39,787 nt of DNA from Paenibacillus pinihumi DSM 23905 = JCM 16419 (lineage in GTDB: Bacteria; Bacillota; Bacilli; Paenibacillales; Paenibacillaceae): the NCBI RefSeq assembly GCF_000422505.1, contig NZ_AULX01000037.1:1-39787 (forward strand), given 5' to 3'. Each line of letters begins with the position of its first letter. Position 1 is the first letter of the stretch. Positions 8,701 through 16,405 of this stretch are shown here, piece by piece. Position numbers and translations under genes: made by a program. The notes below the pieces were generated by a model. It saw only the letters and a program-made list of their open reading frames with translations, did no database searches and had not been told where the DNA came from.

Positions 8701-9890
8701 GGCTAACGGAAAAGGGCGCTTCCGAACGGGAAATCACCGACATGCAGCTTGCGGCGTGGACACGAGTCCGTAATCGCTACGAAAAGGATTCGGACTTTTA
8801 TAAGCGAGCAGACAAAGAGATGTTCAATGCGCGGATGAATCTCCGTAAACAGGACGAACAGGCCGCGAAAGCTGCCGCTCAAGCCGCTGAGAAGTCCACG
8901 AAAGAGCTTACGAAGTCTGTTACGGATGCAATCGATAAACAACGGAAATCCGAGCTTGATGCGCTAGAGTCCCGGAAGCAGGCGGTCAAGGACCATTACG
9001 ACGAAATGCTTCGGATTATCGACGAATTCGAACGGGGACGCGATCGAAAGAAGCTCGAGGATGAGGCGGAGAAGTACCGCTATGCTACGTCCGAGAAGGG
9101 CCGTAAACGTTACGAGGAACTCCAAGAGCAGCTCCGTAAGATGGATATCGAAGATAACAAGCGGGCGCTACAAAAGGAGCGGGACGATAAGCTGGCAGCG
9201 ATGGATAAGCAGAAAGCGGACATCGACTCGTGGTATGCGGATTTAAAGTCGTCCATTGAAAATTTTAACGGGGACTTCATTTCGATTTATCGATTGACCG
9301 AGGACGAGCGATTCAAGGCGTTTGTGGATACGAACGCCAAGATTAAAGCGGAAATGGAACGGTTCAAGGCTGAAATGGCTGCGATAAATGCAGCAGCAGT
9401 CCCGGCCGATCCGTTGACACAGTCTACCGTTTACCAGATGCAGGCCAATTCTAATGCATGGAAGACGGCAGACGCTGCCGGAAAGGCTCGCCTGGAAGCG
9501 GAGAATCAGCGACTTGGAGCGCAGATCGGGGCCACGTATAACAGCAAGCAGGGCCGCTGGTACAAGGATGGCGTACCGCTCTATCATACGGGAGGTATTG
9601 CGGGTGAGCAGCCGTTTGCATCCGGCGAAAGACTGATGCCTGACGAGCTGACAGCGATACTCCGACGAGGCGAGCCTGTGCTGACTCCGCAGCAGATTAC
9701 GCAGATTGTCGGCAGCAAGGCTGGTTCTGCTGCGCCGGGCAATACGGTCCATATCGAAAAAATGGTCGCTATGGAAATCACGAATCCGGTAATCGAAGAT
9801 AACGTCGACCTTGACGCATACGGGAGAAATGCGAACGCTAAATCTGCTGAGCTGCTACGGCAGGTTTTGAGTGACGGAGGAGGGAGGTAA
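5712..9890 (+). CDS. Tail tape measure protein, TP901 type
   Basis: A 1392-residue protein starting at GTG (5712) with AAAGGAGGT at 5694-5702. The N-terminus is a coiled coil (about 1-130). Residues about 160-440 match the TP901 tape-measure core: a glycine/alanine-rich helical region with FEQSMAKVKAVSGATASEF, TTVFTAGQAADAQGYLA and AMKYAAPIAASTG. Hydrophobic helices lie near 475-550, long coiled coils run through 570-1240 with a Gly/Lys linker near 855-890, and the C-terminal region has a GGIAGEQPFASGERLMPDEL-type segment seen in many phage tape measures. It sets tail length. At roughly 0.15 nm per residue a tail near 200 nm is inferred. No lysozyme or peptidase domain was recognised. Confidence 0.95.
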   Translation: MSATEIGAIKARLELDAANFRAGMDRAKQDLTGVTENAKQTTAAFKKMSETRDNIDKLAATLDNVNARADIQRRKLAELQRQYKETFEDGAKAKINDKIVSTEAALLSLTKQSDATASKIHELEDSLNSAGDGLDKFDGKATSAVTKLGVAFTALTAAYAAVITKSVEAAATFEQSMAKVKAVSGATASEFKRLQDQALELGATTVFTAGQAADAQGYLAIAGFKTNEIIAAMPGVLNLAAAAQMDLGRTADIASNILTGFGLNAEKTGHVTDVMAKAFTSSNTSMEQLGYAMKYAAPIAASTGVTIEQTAAAIGRLSDAGIQGEMAGTQLRAILLRLIKPVGEAKDVMDQLGIKTKDAAGNILPFTDIIRQLEVALGGLTQAAQTEAAALIAGTEAAAGLLTLVNAGADNLNEFAEQLRNAGGTAERIAETQMDTFNGAVTEMKSALEAVGITIGNDFIPILRQAAEAVTRTLLGFNEMDAGMRTFLITLPAVTGAVGLITISIYAMVTSLKALAAAAGVANLSLGWVGLLAVAVGSLGAAFAGYQAQVAEAAEAQAEFNAQLSKAPFERTADDVNTLKDRIEELNGLLEKQADLARRIEEAQPDGFWAKTWRVIAGKSSELKTLEIQLMKVEQQLGNTFDVKTPEEAAERIAELNGQINESIPALHELLRQELAEAAAKQEQIIQSEKLLDRYRELSQQASLTADEKAELTRTIQQLSDHYPDLNAKLDDNGRLMIMNEGYVRSLIQAEKDSVQDTVNSAESRTEAWRIETEKKLEYAKKQLEALQRVAKAQSFDVSVKNPYGLDGGGAFGLSDTVKKMLEDDRKRLESEVDTYTKEINAFDLDLAKIQNGTWNAGGSGGGLGTGSGTISTGKDKKPGKGKTGGGKKEKSAEQLAQEAYRASLQYIEKMRLQNRMSEEQELAALDKLADRYQKYDTLWIDATKRRNQLSDQMAAADKKRADDEKRRGEDAKRAAERLAREKFDSSSEWIEMETRRLTEKGASEREITDMQLAAWTRVRNRYEKDSDFYKRADKEMFNARMNLRKQDEQAAKAAAQAAEKSTKELTKSVTDAIDKQRKSELDALESRKQAVKDHYDEMLRIIDEFERGRDRKKLEDEAEKYRYATSEKGRKRYEELQEQLRKMDIEDNKRALQKERDDKLAAMDKQKADIDSWYADLKSSIENFNGDFISIYRLTEDERFKAFVDTNAKIKAEMERFKAEMAAINAAAVPADPLTQSTVYQMQANSNAWKTADAAGKARLEAENQRLGAQIGATYNSKQGRWYKDGVPLYHTGGIAGEQPFASGERLMPDELTAILRRGEPVLTPQQITQIVGSKAGSAAPGNTVHIEKMVAMEITNPVIEDNVDLDAYGRNANAKSAELLRQVLSDGGGR

Positions 9891-10679
9891 TTGGACGGAT
9901 TATACGGATTTACGTATAGGGGGCGGCATTGCTCGGAAATGGGCGTGCGGCTCCTTTCTTATACCGTTAACACGCCGGAACTGCGTGAGTATGCGGAGAC
10001 GGTCGCCGGGCGGCCTGGCGAGTACGATTACGGCGCGGAGTGGGGCACGCGGGAAATCACCGTGAAGATTGACGTTATTCCTAATGGAGAATCGCTCAAG
10101 CGGCGGCAATCAAAGATATTGTCGTGGTTGTCTCCGGTTGATTCTGGCGCCGGACCATTGATATTTGACGAGGTCCCGGATACCCAATACAACGCCAAGC
10201 TTACAGGCCGATTCGGTATTGAGCAGCTTATCGTTGGTTACGGTGTACTCACGATTACGTTTAAATGTCACGATCCGTTCGGATATTCCACGTACTCGGT
10301 CGAGTCCATAACAGTAGACAGCGCCGTCCTAGTGGATACGGAGATTTCCGTTGATGCATCGTACACCTTTGCGGTTAATGGCCTTGCGACTCTTAACGTG
10401 GATAATTTCGGGGCTGAGCCAGTTAGGCCAGTGCTTGAGATTAGCGGATCATTTACAACGCTCACGGTTACACTAGGCGGCAAGACACTCACATTTGGGC
10501 AGCAAACGTCCGGTACGCTGGCTATCGACTTTAGTCGTTACTTGAGTTTGAGAAACGGGGTTCCGGTACCTGCGTCAGGGGATTACGGACAGTTACCTGC
10601 CGGGACATCTCCGGTTGTAATCGGTGGCACCGGTATTAATTGTACGGTGACATTCCGCTTCCGGACGAAATCATTATAG
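9891..10679 (+). CDS. Distal tail protein (Dit)
   Basis: A 262-residue protein starting at TTG (9891), immediately after the tape measure stop. The start is chosen because the N-terminus then reads MDGLYGFTYRGRHCSEMGV, the usual Dit beginning. The N-terminal ring-forming domain (1-140) contains RPGEYDYGAEWGTREITVKI and the CHDPFGYS transition; a C-terminal galectin-like beta domain follows (about 150-262). Dit forms the hexameric hub joining the tube to the baseplate and receptor-binding proteins. Its normal partner Tal is not next to it here: the spike and Wzy-like genes intervene. Confidence 0.88.
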   Translation: MDGLYGFTYRGRHCSEMGVRLLSYTVNTPELREYAETVAGRPGEYDYGAEWGTREITVKIDVIPNGESLKRRQSKILSWLSPVDSGAGPLIFDEVPDTQYNAKLTGRFGIEQLIVGYGVLTITFKCHDPFGYSTYSVESITVDSAVLVDTEISVDASYTFAVNGLATLNVDNFGAEPVRPVLEISGSFTTLTVTLGGKTLTFGQQTSGTLAIDFSRYLSLRNGVPVPASGDYGQLPAGTSPVVIGGTGINCTVTFRFRTKSL

Positions 10680-10691
10680 GAGGGCGAAACT

Positions 10692-12518
10692 ATGGCGGAA
10701 ATTGAGTTGATTAAAGGCGCGGATAACGGGAATCCGCCGGATACAATCGGGACAGCATACCCGAAGATAAATCGTAATACGACGAAACTAAATGACGGGT
10801 TGATCTCGGAGACTCAACAGCGGGAAGCTGCGGACTTGGCACACGCACAATCCGTTACAGCTCATGAAGCACAACAGATTACGTATGATGGAACCGTTGT
10901 CGCTGGTAATGTAAAGTTAGCTATTGACTCGGTACAGAAAACGATTGATCAACTGGTAGTTGAAGGAGATAGCGGGCCAGAAGCAGCGGCGGCAAGGTAT
11001 AGCACGCCGTTTGATGAAAATTATGCAACTCTGAAAGGACGTTTGGATAAAGCTGATCAGCGTTGGATTAATCGCAGAGTTTTTAATGTGTTGGAATACG
11101 GTGCTTATGGGTATGGGACACATGATGACACAAATGCTATACAGTCGGCAATTGATGCTGCGGTTGATGTAGGTTGGTCCGGTGAGTTAGACAATAAACC
11201 AGTTGTTTTAATACCTAATGGAATTTACAGAGTAACCGGTTTAGTTATACCTCGCGGATTGACTATTAGCGGAAGTGCGACCTTACAGGTTATTGGCCAG
11301 GGAAACACAGGTATCCAATTGTTGGGAGCTTTGTATTGTATAATAAAAGGTTTAAAGATACTGCTAACCGAAGAGGGCCAAGTGGGGATAGAATTATCAG
11401 AAAACTCTCAGTTAAATACATTTAAAAACCTTTGGATTGAAGGCGGCTTTATAAAAGATACGACAGCGATAAAAATAGGAAGATCGTGGGTTAATTCATT
11501 TCACGATTGTAAGTTCTTTCGGACTGCTGATGGCGTTTCTTTCTTAGACCCTGATAGCAATGCCAACTTTTTCTATGGCTGCGAAATACGAAGTAACCTA
11601 AGTGACCCTAATAGCAAGATGGCCGTCCTTCATATCAACGGAAAAAACAATGCATTCATTGGCGGGGTAATTGAAAACTTCCGTGACGGAGTAGATGCTC
11701 GGGATGGAACTTTACTACTTAAAGGTGTCTATACAGAATCATTTGCTGTAGATCGACCTTTCCATCTGAGAAATGACGGGTCACTCACGTTCGACGGATG
11801 TTTAATTAAAGGAAAGGTACAGGTCCTTGGCGGTAAAATGATGCGAATCATAAATTGTGATATGAGCAAAGGAGGATTCTTAACTAATAACAATTCCCCT
11901 TTTGTACGATTTGATGCGGATGTACCAACAACAGTCATCATGTCAGGCAATGATATTTTGCCTGACTTCATCCATGCCCGTTTTGGATATTGGTTTAATC
12001 CATCTAACTCAACATGGGCTAAACGTTCTGCGGTAAATAAAAGAGAGAAATATCTTGATAGATCAGAGGCTACCACCGGCAAATTATCCGGCACAATCCC
12101 TAACATAACGGGTGACGGAACAGAGTACAACATTGCTTGGGGAGTAGCGGGTCTTGAATCTAATCCATATGGCGAGTTAGACGCATTAACTGGACTCTTT
12201 ACACCGATTACAAATGGTAGGTTTAGAGTAAACGTAACGGTACGATTGTCAGGGGTAGAAGAAGCACATACCAATTGCGCTCTATATGTCAAAGAGACGG
12301 GTGTCGGGGCGCGTGTATATACTGTAGACGAAAAGCTTGGGTCACAAAGGGATGTAAACGGCCGTCTATTGCTTTCCGGGTCTGTAGTAATAGAAACGCA
12401 AAATTTACTTGGTATAAGAGTATCAGTAAGAGTGTTAGGCGGGGAAAAAACAGTGAATGTATATGATCCATCTAACCTAAGTGTCTGGAACTTTTATAGC
12501 ATTGAAAGATTGGCATAA
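10692..12518 (+). CDS. Tail spike with pectate-lyase-type beta-helix
   Basis: A 608-residue protein. Residues 1-95 form a phage-type anchoring segment (KGADNGNPPDTIGTAYPKIN, then short helices) with the same base composition as neighbouring phage genes. From about residue 128 the sequence FNVLEYGAYGYGTHDDTNAI followed by a PNGIYRVTGL strand is the Pectate_lyase_3 / P22-spike entry motif. A right-handed beta helix runs to about 440, with repeated N-rich turns. Residues 470-608 look like a C1q/TNF-like jelly roll (DGTEYNIAW, LFTPITNGRFRVNV). Spikes of this fold bind and often cleave surface polysaccharide; catalytic residues cannot be named here. DNA from about 10960 onward is A+T-richer, suggesting a chimeric gene. 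AGGAGGG precedes the ATG. Confidence 0.85.
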   Translation: MAEIELIKGADNGNPPDTIGTAYPKINRNTTKLNDGLISETQQREAADLAHAQSVTAHEAQQITYDGTVVAGNVKLAIDSVQKTIDQLVVEGDSGPEAAAARYSTPFDENYATLKGRLDKADQRWINRRVFNVLEYGAYGYGTHDDTNAIQSAIDAAVDVGWSGELDNKPVVLIPNGIYRVTGLVIPRGLTISGSATLQVIGQGNTGIQLLGALYCIIKGLKILLTEEGQVGIELSENSQLNTFKNLWIEGGFIKDTTAIKIGRSWVNSFHDCKFFRTADGVSFLDPDSNANFFYGCEIRSNLSDPNSKMAVLHINGKNNAFIGGVIENFRDGVDARDGTLLLKGVYTESFAVDRPFHLRNDGSLTFDGCLIKGKVQVLGGKMMRIINCDMSKGGFLTNNNSPFVRFDADVPTTVIMSGNDILPDFIHARFGYWFNPSNSTWAKRSAVNKREKYLDRSEATTGKLSGTIPNITGDGTEYNIAWGVAGLESNPYGELDALTGLFTPITNGRFRVNVTVRLSGVEEAHTNCALYVKETGVGARVYTVDEKLGSQRDVNGRLLLSGSVVIETQNLLGIRVSVRVLGGEKTVNVYDPSNLSVWNFYSIERLA

Positions 12519-12538
12519 TTTCGCAACTATGTTACTAT
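12510..12538 (+). promoter_or_regulatory. Sigma-A-type promoter for the Wzy-like gene
   Basis: TTGGCA (12510-12515), exactly 17 bases, then TACTAT (12533-12538). The -35 overlaps the last two codons of the spike gene. The predicted start is about 30 bases before the gene's own ribosome binding site. An internal housekeeping-type promoter inside a late operon is expected for a gene expressed in the lysogen. Confidence 0.65.
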
Positions 12539-12574
12539 AGTGGGGTTGTTTGTAAAAAAAATAGGAGAATAGTC

Positions 12575-13792
12575 ATGAACATACTACCATTAAGAGAATA
12601 CAAAGAAACCCCACTATTTTTAATTATCTTGTCTATTTGTTTTAGTTTCTATTACGTTGATTTAGGATTTGCCTTAAAACCATTCATGCTACTGTCTGCA
12701 GTGTTATTTGTCCTGTCCGTAAAAACTTTTGTTACACATTCCCTCTTTAAATACGAGATAGCTTTGCTTTGTTATTTTGCTTACTATTGTACGACCGGCA
12801 TATTTGCAAAGTATCCAGCAGCAAGTCTTAGATTCATTTTTGGAGTGTTTTTAGTAATTTTCTGTTATTTTGTTATAAAATATTTTATGCATTTGGTAAG
12901 TATTAACGGGATTGAAAAGGCTATATTTATTAGTGGTTTTATCTTCAATGGTCTATCTGTGCTACTATATATTTTAGGAATTTTAAAGGTTGGATATATA
13001 GGCGGTAATCAAATTCGCGAACTAGGAGTACTTATGGATAGAGGATTCCCTAGACTGATAGGCTTAACGAGCGATCCGAATATATTCTGTTTTTATAATT
13101 TTATCTTCTTTTTTTACTACCTTACTCATTTGGATAAAAAGGGAGCTAAATTAGGCTTCTTACTAACCTCGGCTACAATGTTATTTTCTTTATCAAGGGG
13201 CGGTATTATCTCAGTTGTACTTGGTTTGTTGTTAATGTTTATTACGCTGAGTCTGAGCAAGAAAATAAAGATGATTGTGGGCGTAGGTTTTTCGGTTGTT
13301 GCATTAAATCTTTTTGTAAAAATCTTATTTAAAATTGATTTTATTCAACTGATTTTGGAACGATTTATGAATGGTGACGCAGGGAGCGGACGCATTGACA
13401 TATGGGAAAAAGGGCTTGCCTTATTAGGTAATTACCCTTTCTTTGGAGTTGGTATAGGAAATTATCGTCCACATGTTATTGCAGAATACGGAAATGCAAT
13501 TTACATGCATAACACATACATGGAAGCACTGGTTGAAGGTGGTTTTATTGGTTTATTTCTCTATAGTCTGATATTTATACTTGTCTTTATAACTTATTTC
13601 AAAAACAAATCAAAGCTAAATGATAAAGGCTACCTCATTTTCACTTTTACCGCAGTAGCGTTCATGATGTCTACTTACTCATTTATGGTCAATGAAATAT
13701 TCTTTTTGGTACTAGCTTTGATATGGAGATATCTTTATGAAGCCCAAAGTAGCATTAAACAAAGTCGAAGTAGGAGGATAAGATGTCCATAA
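12575..13792 (+). CDS. O-antigen ligase/polymerase-like membrane protein (Wzy_C family), phage-borne
   Basis: A 405-residue integral membrane protein with about 11 hydrophobic segments. Wzy_C/O-antigen-ligase signatures appear in order: LSRGG (206-210), a large loop with SGRIDIWEKGL (271-281), YPFFGVGIGNYRPH (287-300) and HNTYMEALVEGG (312-323). Members polymerise or ligate undecaprenyl-linked glycans on the outer face of the membrane. The gene is much more A+T-rich than its neighbours, has its own promoter and AGGAG site, and splits the usual Dit-Tal pair. Its last residues (SRSRRIRCP) are read through the leader of Tal, with stop at 13790-13792, as expected of an inserted gene. Infer lysogenic conversion of a surface polysaccharide; ligase and polymerase cannot be told apart by sequence. 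Confidence 0.8.
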   Translation: MNILPLREYKETPLFLIILSICFSFYYVDLGFALKPFMLLSAVLFVLSVKTFVTHSLFKYEIALLCYFAYYCTTGIFAKYPAASLRFIFGVFLVIFCYFVIKYFMHLVSINGIEKAIFISGFIFNGLSVLLYILGILKVGYIGGNQIRELGVLMDRGFPRLIGLTSDPNIFCFYNFIFFFYYLTHLDKKGAKLGFLLTSATMLFSLSRGGIISVVLGLLLMFITLSLSKKIKMIVGVGFSVVALNLFVKILFKIDFIQLILERFMNGDAGSGRIDIWEKGLALLGNYPFFGVGIGNYRPHVIAEYGNAIYMHNTYMEALVEGGFIGLFLYSLIFILVFITYFKNKSKLNDKGYLIFTFTAVAFMMSTYSFMVNEIFFLVLALIWRYLYEAQSSIKQSRSRRIRCP

Positions 13793-15564
13793 AATTCCGT
13801 TCACGCCTCGAACTCTATACGCCGCTGGCCCCGGATGTTCGCCTGATGCTGCCGGACGCCACGGAAGTCCGCGTAAAGGAAATAGTTAACGGGGAGAATT
13901 ACGTAACATTCCTGTATCCGCGGATGTCCGACGACGGTATTCGTTACGCCGCGCTCCGGGAAGACGCTGAAATCCGGTTCCCTCCGGACATCGAGCGGGG
14001 CCAGCGGTACACGATCCGGCGGGTAGACGAGGTCCGCGAAGGGCTGCGGGTGTATAAGCGAGTAGAGGCGCATCATGTAGCGTTTGATCTCGGTAATTAT
14101 TTTTACGATGGCTATATCGACTTTGCCGCGGCGAAGGACATAACGGAGATGTTGGGGCTATTAGGCTCCGGCACTCCGTTTTCTTTTGTGGCGGAAGGGA
14201 ATTTTTCGAAACAGGATATTTTTGATTGGGGCGAGGATAAACGATTCAGTCTGCTCCAGACGCTACGGCAGCTCTATGAGGCGGAACTATCGTTTGATAA
14301 CTACGAAATCACGCTGACCACCCGTAAAGGGGCCAACCGGGGAACCACCGTCCGGTACCGGCACAACTTGGCGGGTATCCAGCGTAACTCCCACACAATG
14401 GAGCGCATAACCCGGCTATACGGTTACGGGAAAAACGGACTTACTATCGAAGGGCTACCGGGACATCCCGTAAAGTATATCGATAGCCAATACTTTGACC
14501 CGAATAATCCGTTTGAAGCGAAGGTTGAGTTTGCGGAGATTGAAGTACAATCCCAGCTGCTGGCGGAGATGAAAAAGCACCTTGCTAAGTACGAACTGCC
14601 GAACGTCTCCTATAACATCGACTACGTTCAGCTCGAAAAGATCGACCCGGACTTCGAACCGCTCCGGCTGCAGGAAGCTGGCGATACAGTTACGGTCTAT
14701 GACGATGACTTAGGCTATGCCTTTGATGCCCGGGCCATAGAATACGAGCGGTATCCATTCGAACCAAAGCGGGGCCGCGTCACCCTAGCGAACTTCCGCC
14801 CGATGAAGGATACGGACTATATCTTCCAGGCTACGGTCGGCAGCCGGAAGGCGATATCCTTTACGAACAAGCAATCCGTATTAAAAGGCCAGAAATACGA
14901 CGATTCCGTTACGATTGCGGACGGCTTCGGCATTACCATTTCGGACGATATGAACCGAAAGCGTGTCATGCTCGGGCAGTATGAGCCAGGTGAATATGGT
15001 TTAATTGTGCTGAACAAGGATGGCGACCGTACGATATGGCTTGACGATAGCGGGGACGTAGTGATTTCCGGTACATTGCAGGCTGCGGTCATCAATGGCG
15101 GAATCATTAACGGAGCGGAGGTTAAAGGCGGAGTTATTACGGGGGCATTGATTCAGACGAAGGACTACGGACAGTATCCCCGGATTGAGTTAAGTTCAAG
15201 CGGAAACCTTCTTACGGCTTCACTCAACGCCAGTGAGTCTATCGCTATAAGTCCGAGTCTTACCGGATCGCCCACCTTCCTGTTGACCAGTGACGGTCAG
15301 CTTTCCGGGATTTTGTCTTTCATACAAGGTTACGGATTGATGCTCCAATCATCCCGATATGACTTATTCATTAATTCAGCTAGAGCTATTAGACTAAGCC
15401 CCAGCTCGGGTAATTCTGTGTTTGTCCCAAGTTGGTCCCGATTAGTAGAAGAGTTGACAGGCCGCTCACTTCAACAGGAACTATCCGGATTAAGCAACGC
15501 TTGGGCGCTGCAGGCCTATCAAATATCCGATTTGCAACAGAGAGTAGCGGCACTTGGCGGTTGA
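13783..15564 (+). CDS. Tail-associated endopeptidase/tail tip protein (Tal)
   Basis: A 593-residue protein. Residues 1-370 match the prophage endopeptidase tail family: MSIKFRSRLELYTPLAPDV, an RRVDEVREGLRVYKRVEAHHV block, ITRLYGYGKNGLTI and GDTVTVYDDDLGYAFDARAI. These form the gp27-like trimeric tip hub below Dit. The C-terminal part (about 375-593) is beta-rich with GG repeats (AAVINGGIINGAEVKGGVI) and a final coiled coil LQQRVAALGG that probably anchors other fibre parts. AGGAGG at 13772-13777 sets the ATG. The start lies inside the end of the upstream Wzy-like frame. G+C content returns to that of the rest of the phage. Confidence 0.85.
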   Translation: MSIKFRSRLELYTPLAPDVRLMLPDATEVRVKEIVNGENYVTFLYPRMSDDGIRYAALREDAEIRFPPDIERGQRYTIRRVDEVREGLRVYKRVEAHHVAFDLGNYFYDGYIDFAAAKDITEMLGLLGSGTPFSFVAEGNFSKQDIFDWGEDKRFSLLQTLRQLYEAELSFDNYEITLTTRKGANRGTTVRYRHNLAGIQRNSHTMERITRLYGYGKNGLTIEGLPGHPVKYIDSQYFDPNNPFEAKVEFAEIEVQSQLLAEMKKHLAKYELPNVSYNIDYVQLEKIDPDFEPLRLQEAGDTVTVYDDDLGYAFDARAIEYERYPFEPKRGRVTLANFRPMKDTDYIFQATVGSRKAISFTNKQSVLKGQKYDDSVTIADGFGITISDDMNRKRVMLGQYEPGEYGLIVLNKDGDRTIWLDDSGDVVISGTLQAAVINGGIINGAEVKGGVITGALIQTKDYGQYPRIELSSSGNLLTASLNASESIAISPSLTGSPTFLLTSDGQLSGILSFIQGYGLMLQSSRYDLFINSARAIRLSPSSGNSVFVPSWSRLVEELTGRSLQQELSGLSNAWALQAYQISDLQQRVAALGG

Positions 15565-15589
15565 TGGTATAATTTACGTAAATATACCA
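15565..15589 (+). promoter_or_regulatory. Extended -10 promoter overlapped by a palindromic operator-like repeat
   Basis: TGG directly before TATAAT (15565-15573) makes an extended -10; no good -35 is seen. The same bases form the left arm of an inverted repeat: tggtat (15565-15570) pairs with atacca (15584-15589), and a perfect 12-bp palindrome atttacgtaaat lies between, with one extra base in the left arm. The repeat covers the -10 and the predicted start point, where a repressor would block the promoter. Confidence 0.55.
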
Positions 15590-15609
15590 AACGAACGGAG
15601 AGTGTCGCT

Positions 15610-16140
15610 ATGAAAAAATTCGTAGTAGGCGTAGTTGTAGGAGCAGCGTTAACATTATCGGTGACGGCTGCGGCCGACTCCCTTAGTTACGTCGGAAAGA
15701 AAGTTACAAGCGAGACGGCAGTTTTTCTTGATGGGATGCCGTTTGATACTGCGGCAATAGTAGACGGGACCAGCCTCGCTCCTATACGTAGGGTTTACGA
15801 GACTGCTGGGTATAAAGTGACGTACAAGGACGGGAAAGTTTATTTGGAATCTCCTAAAACAGCGAGTAATGGAGGGGATAGTTTGAATACTCATTCTCCT
15901 GATAAAAAAGAGAGTGGAGTCTCTCCGACAGAAGAGGAGCAGCCGAATGTTAAAGCAATTGAGACGAAAATCTCATTCCTGGGTGCAGACATTTGGTCAT
16001 TGAATCTCCGCTTAAACCCAGTTTCGGGAACTCCAGAGTCTGAGAAGCCTGCAATTCGTGAAGAATTGGCAGCAAAAGAGAAAGAAAAAGCAGAACTTGA
16101 AAAGAGATTAGCAGAACTAAAAGCTTCCCAAATTAACTAA
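15610..16140 (+). CDS. Secreted copper-amine-oxidase-N (stalk) domain protein of phage
   Basis: A 176-residue protein with a signal peptide (MKK, hydrophobic 4-20, Ala-rich cleavage region near 21-23). A stalk-type domain spans about 30-82 (VFLDGMPFDTAAIVDGTSLA then PIRRVYETAGYKVTYKDGKV), followed by a polar linker and a C-terminal coiled coil (about 110-175). The stalk domain is common in Paenibacillus exported proteins and may bind the cell wall. It has its own promoter between Tal and the lysis genes, and an efficient terminator follows, so it may be a lysogen-expressed gene. No enzymatic residues are seen. Function unknown. Confidence 0.75.
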   Translation: MKKFVVGVVVGAALTLSVTAAADSLSYVGKKVTSETAVFLDGMPFDTAAIVDGTSLAPIRRVYETAGYKVTYKDGKVYLESPKTASNGGDSLNTHSPDKKESGVSPTEEEQPNVKAIETKISFLGADIWSLNLRLNPVSGTPESEKPAIREELAAKEKEKAELEKRLAELKASQIN

Positions 16141-16157
16141 CATTAACACGCGTTTAC

Positions 16158-16188
16158 AGGTCGTCTACATTACGTAGGCGGCCTTTTT
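16158..16188 (+). terminator. Hairpin terminator after stalk-domain gene
   Basis: An 11-bp stem (16158-16168 with 16174-16184, including G-U pairs), a 5-base loop and a T tract. It isolates the stalk-domain gene from the lysis cassette. Confidence 0.8.
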
Positions 16189-16213
16189 AATTTACGAAAA
16201 AGGTGGCGTAAAC

Positions 16214-16405
16214 ATGGCGCAAATCACGCATAAACTCGAAATCCTCGTCAATGCAGGCGAGCCGGTTTCCGAAATTAAGAACGTAATCAACGGTTTCCTC
16301 CAGTTGCATCCCGGCCGGGAATCCGAAATCCTATCCGAACTGAAAGCGGAGATAGACGCGGCCCTAGCGGTTTTTAACGTAGACAAAGAGGAGGCGTCCG
16401 AATGA
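16214..16405 (+). CDS. Small hypothetical phage protein before holin
   Basis: A 63-residue acidic, helical protein (MAQITHKLEILVNAGEP...). It has an AAAGGTGG ribosome binding site and its TGA overlaps the holin start (ATGA, 16402-16405), so the two are translationally coupled. Similar short proteins, often annotated as XkdX-like or unknown, precede phage holins. No family signature is recognised here, and there is no membrane segment. Confidence 0.65.
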   Translation: MAQITHKLEILVNAGEPVSEIKNVINGFLQLHPGRESEILSELKAEIDAALAVFNVDKEEASE

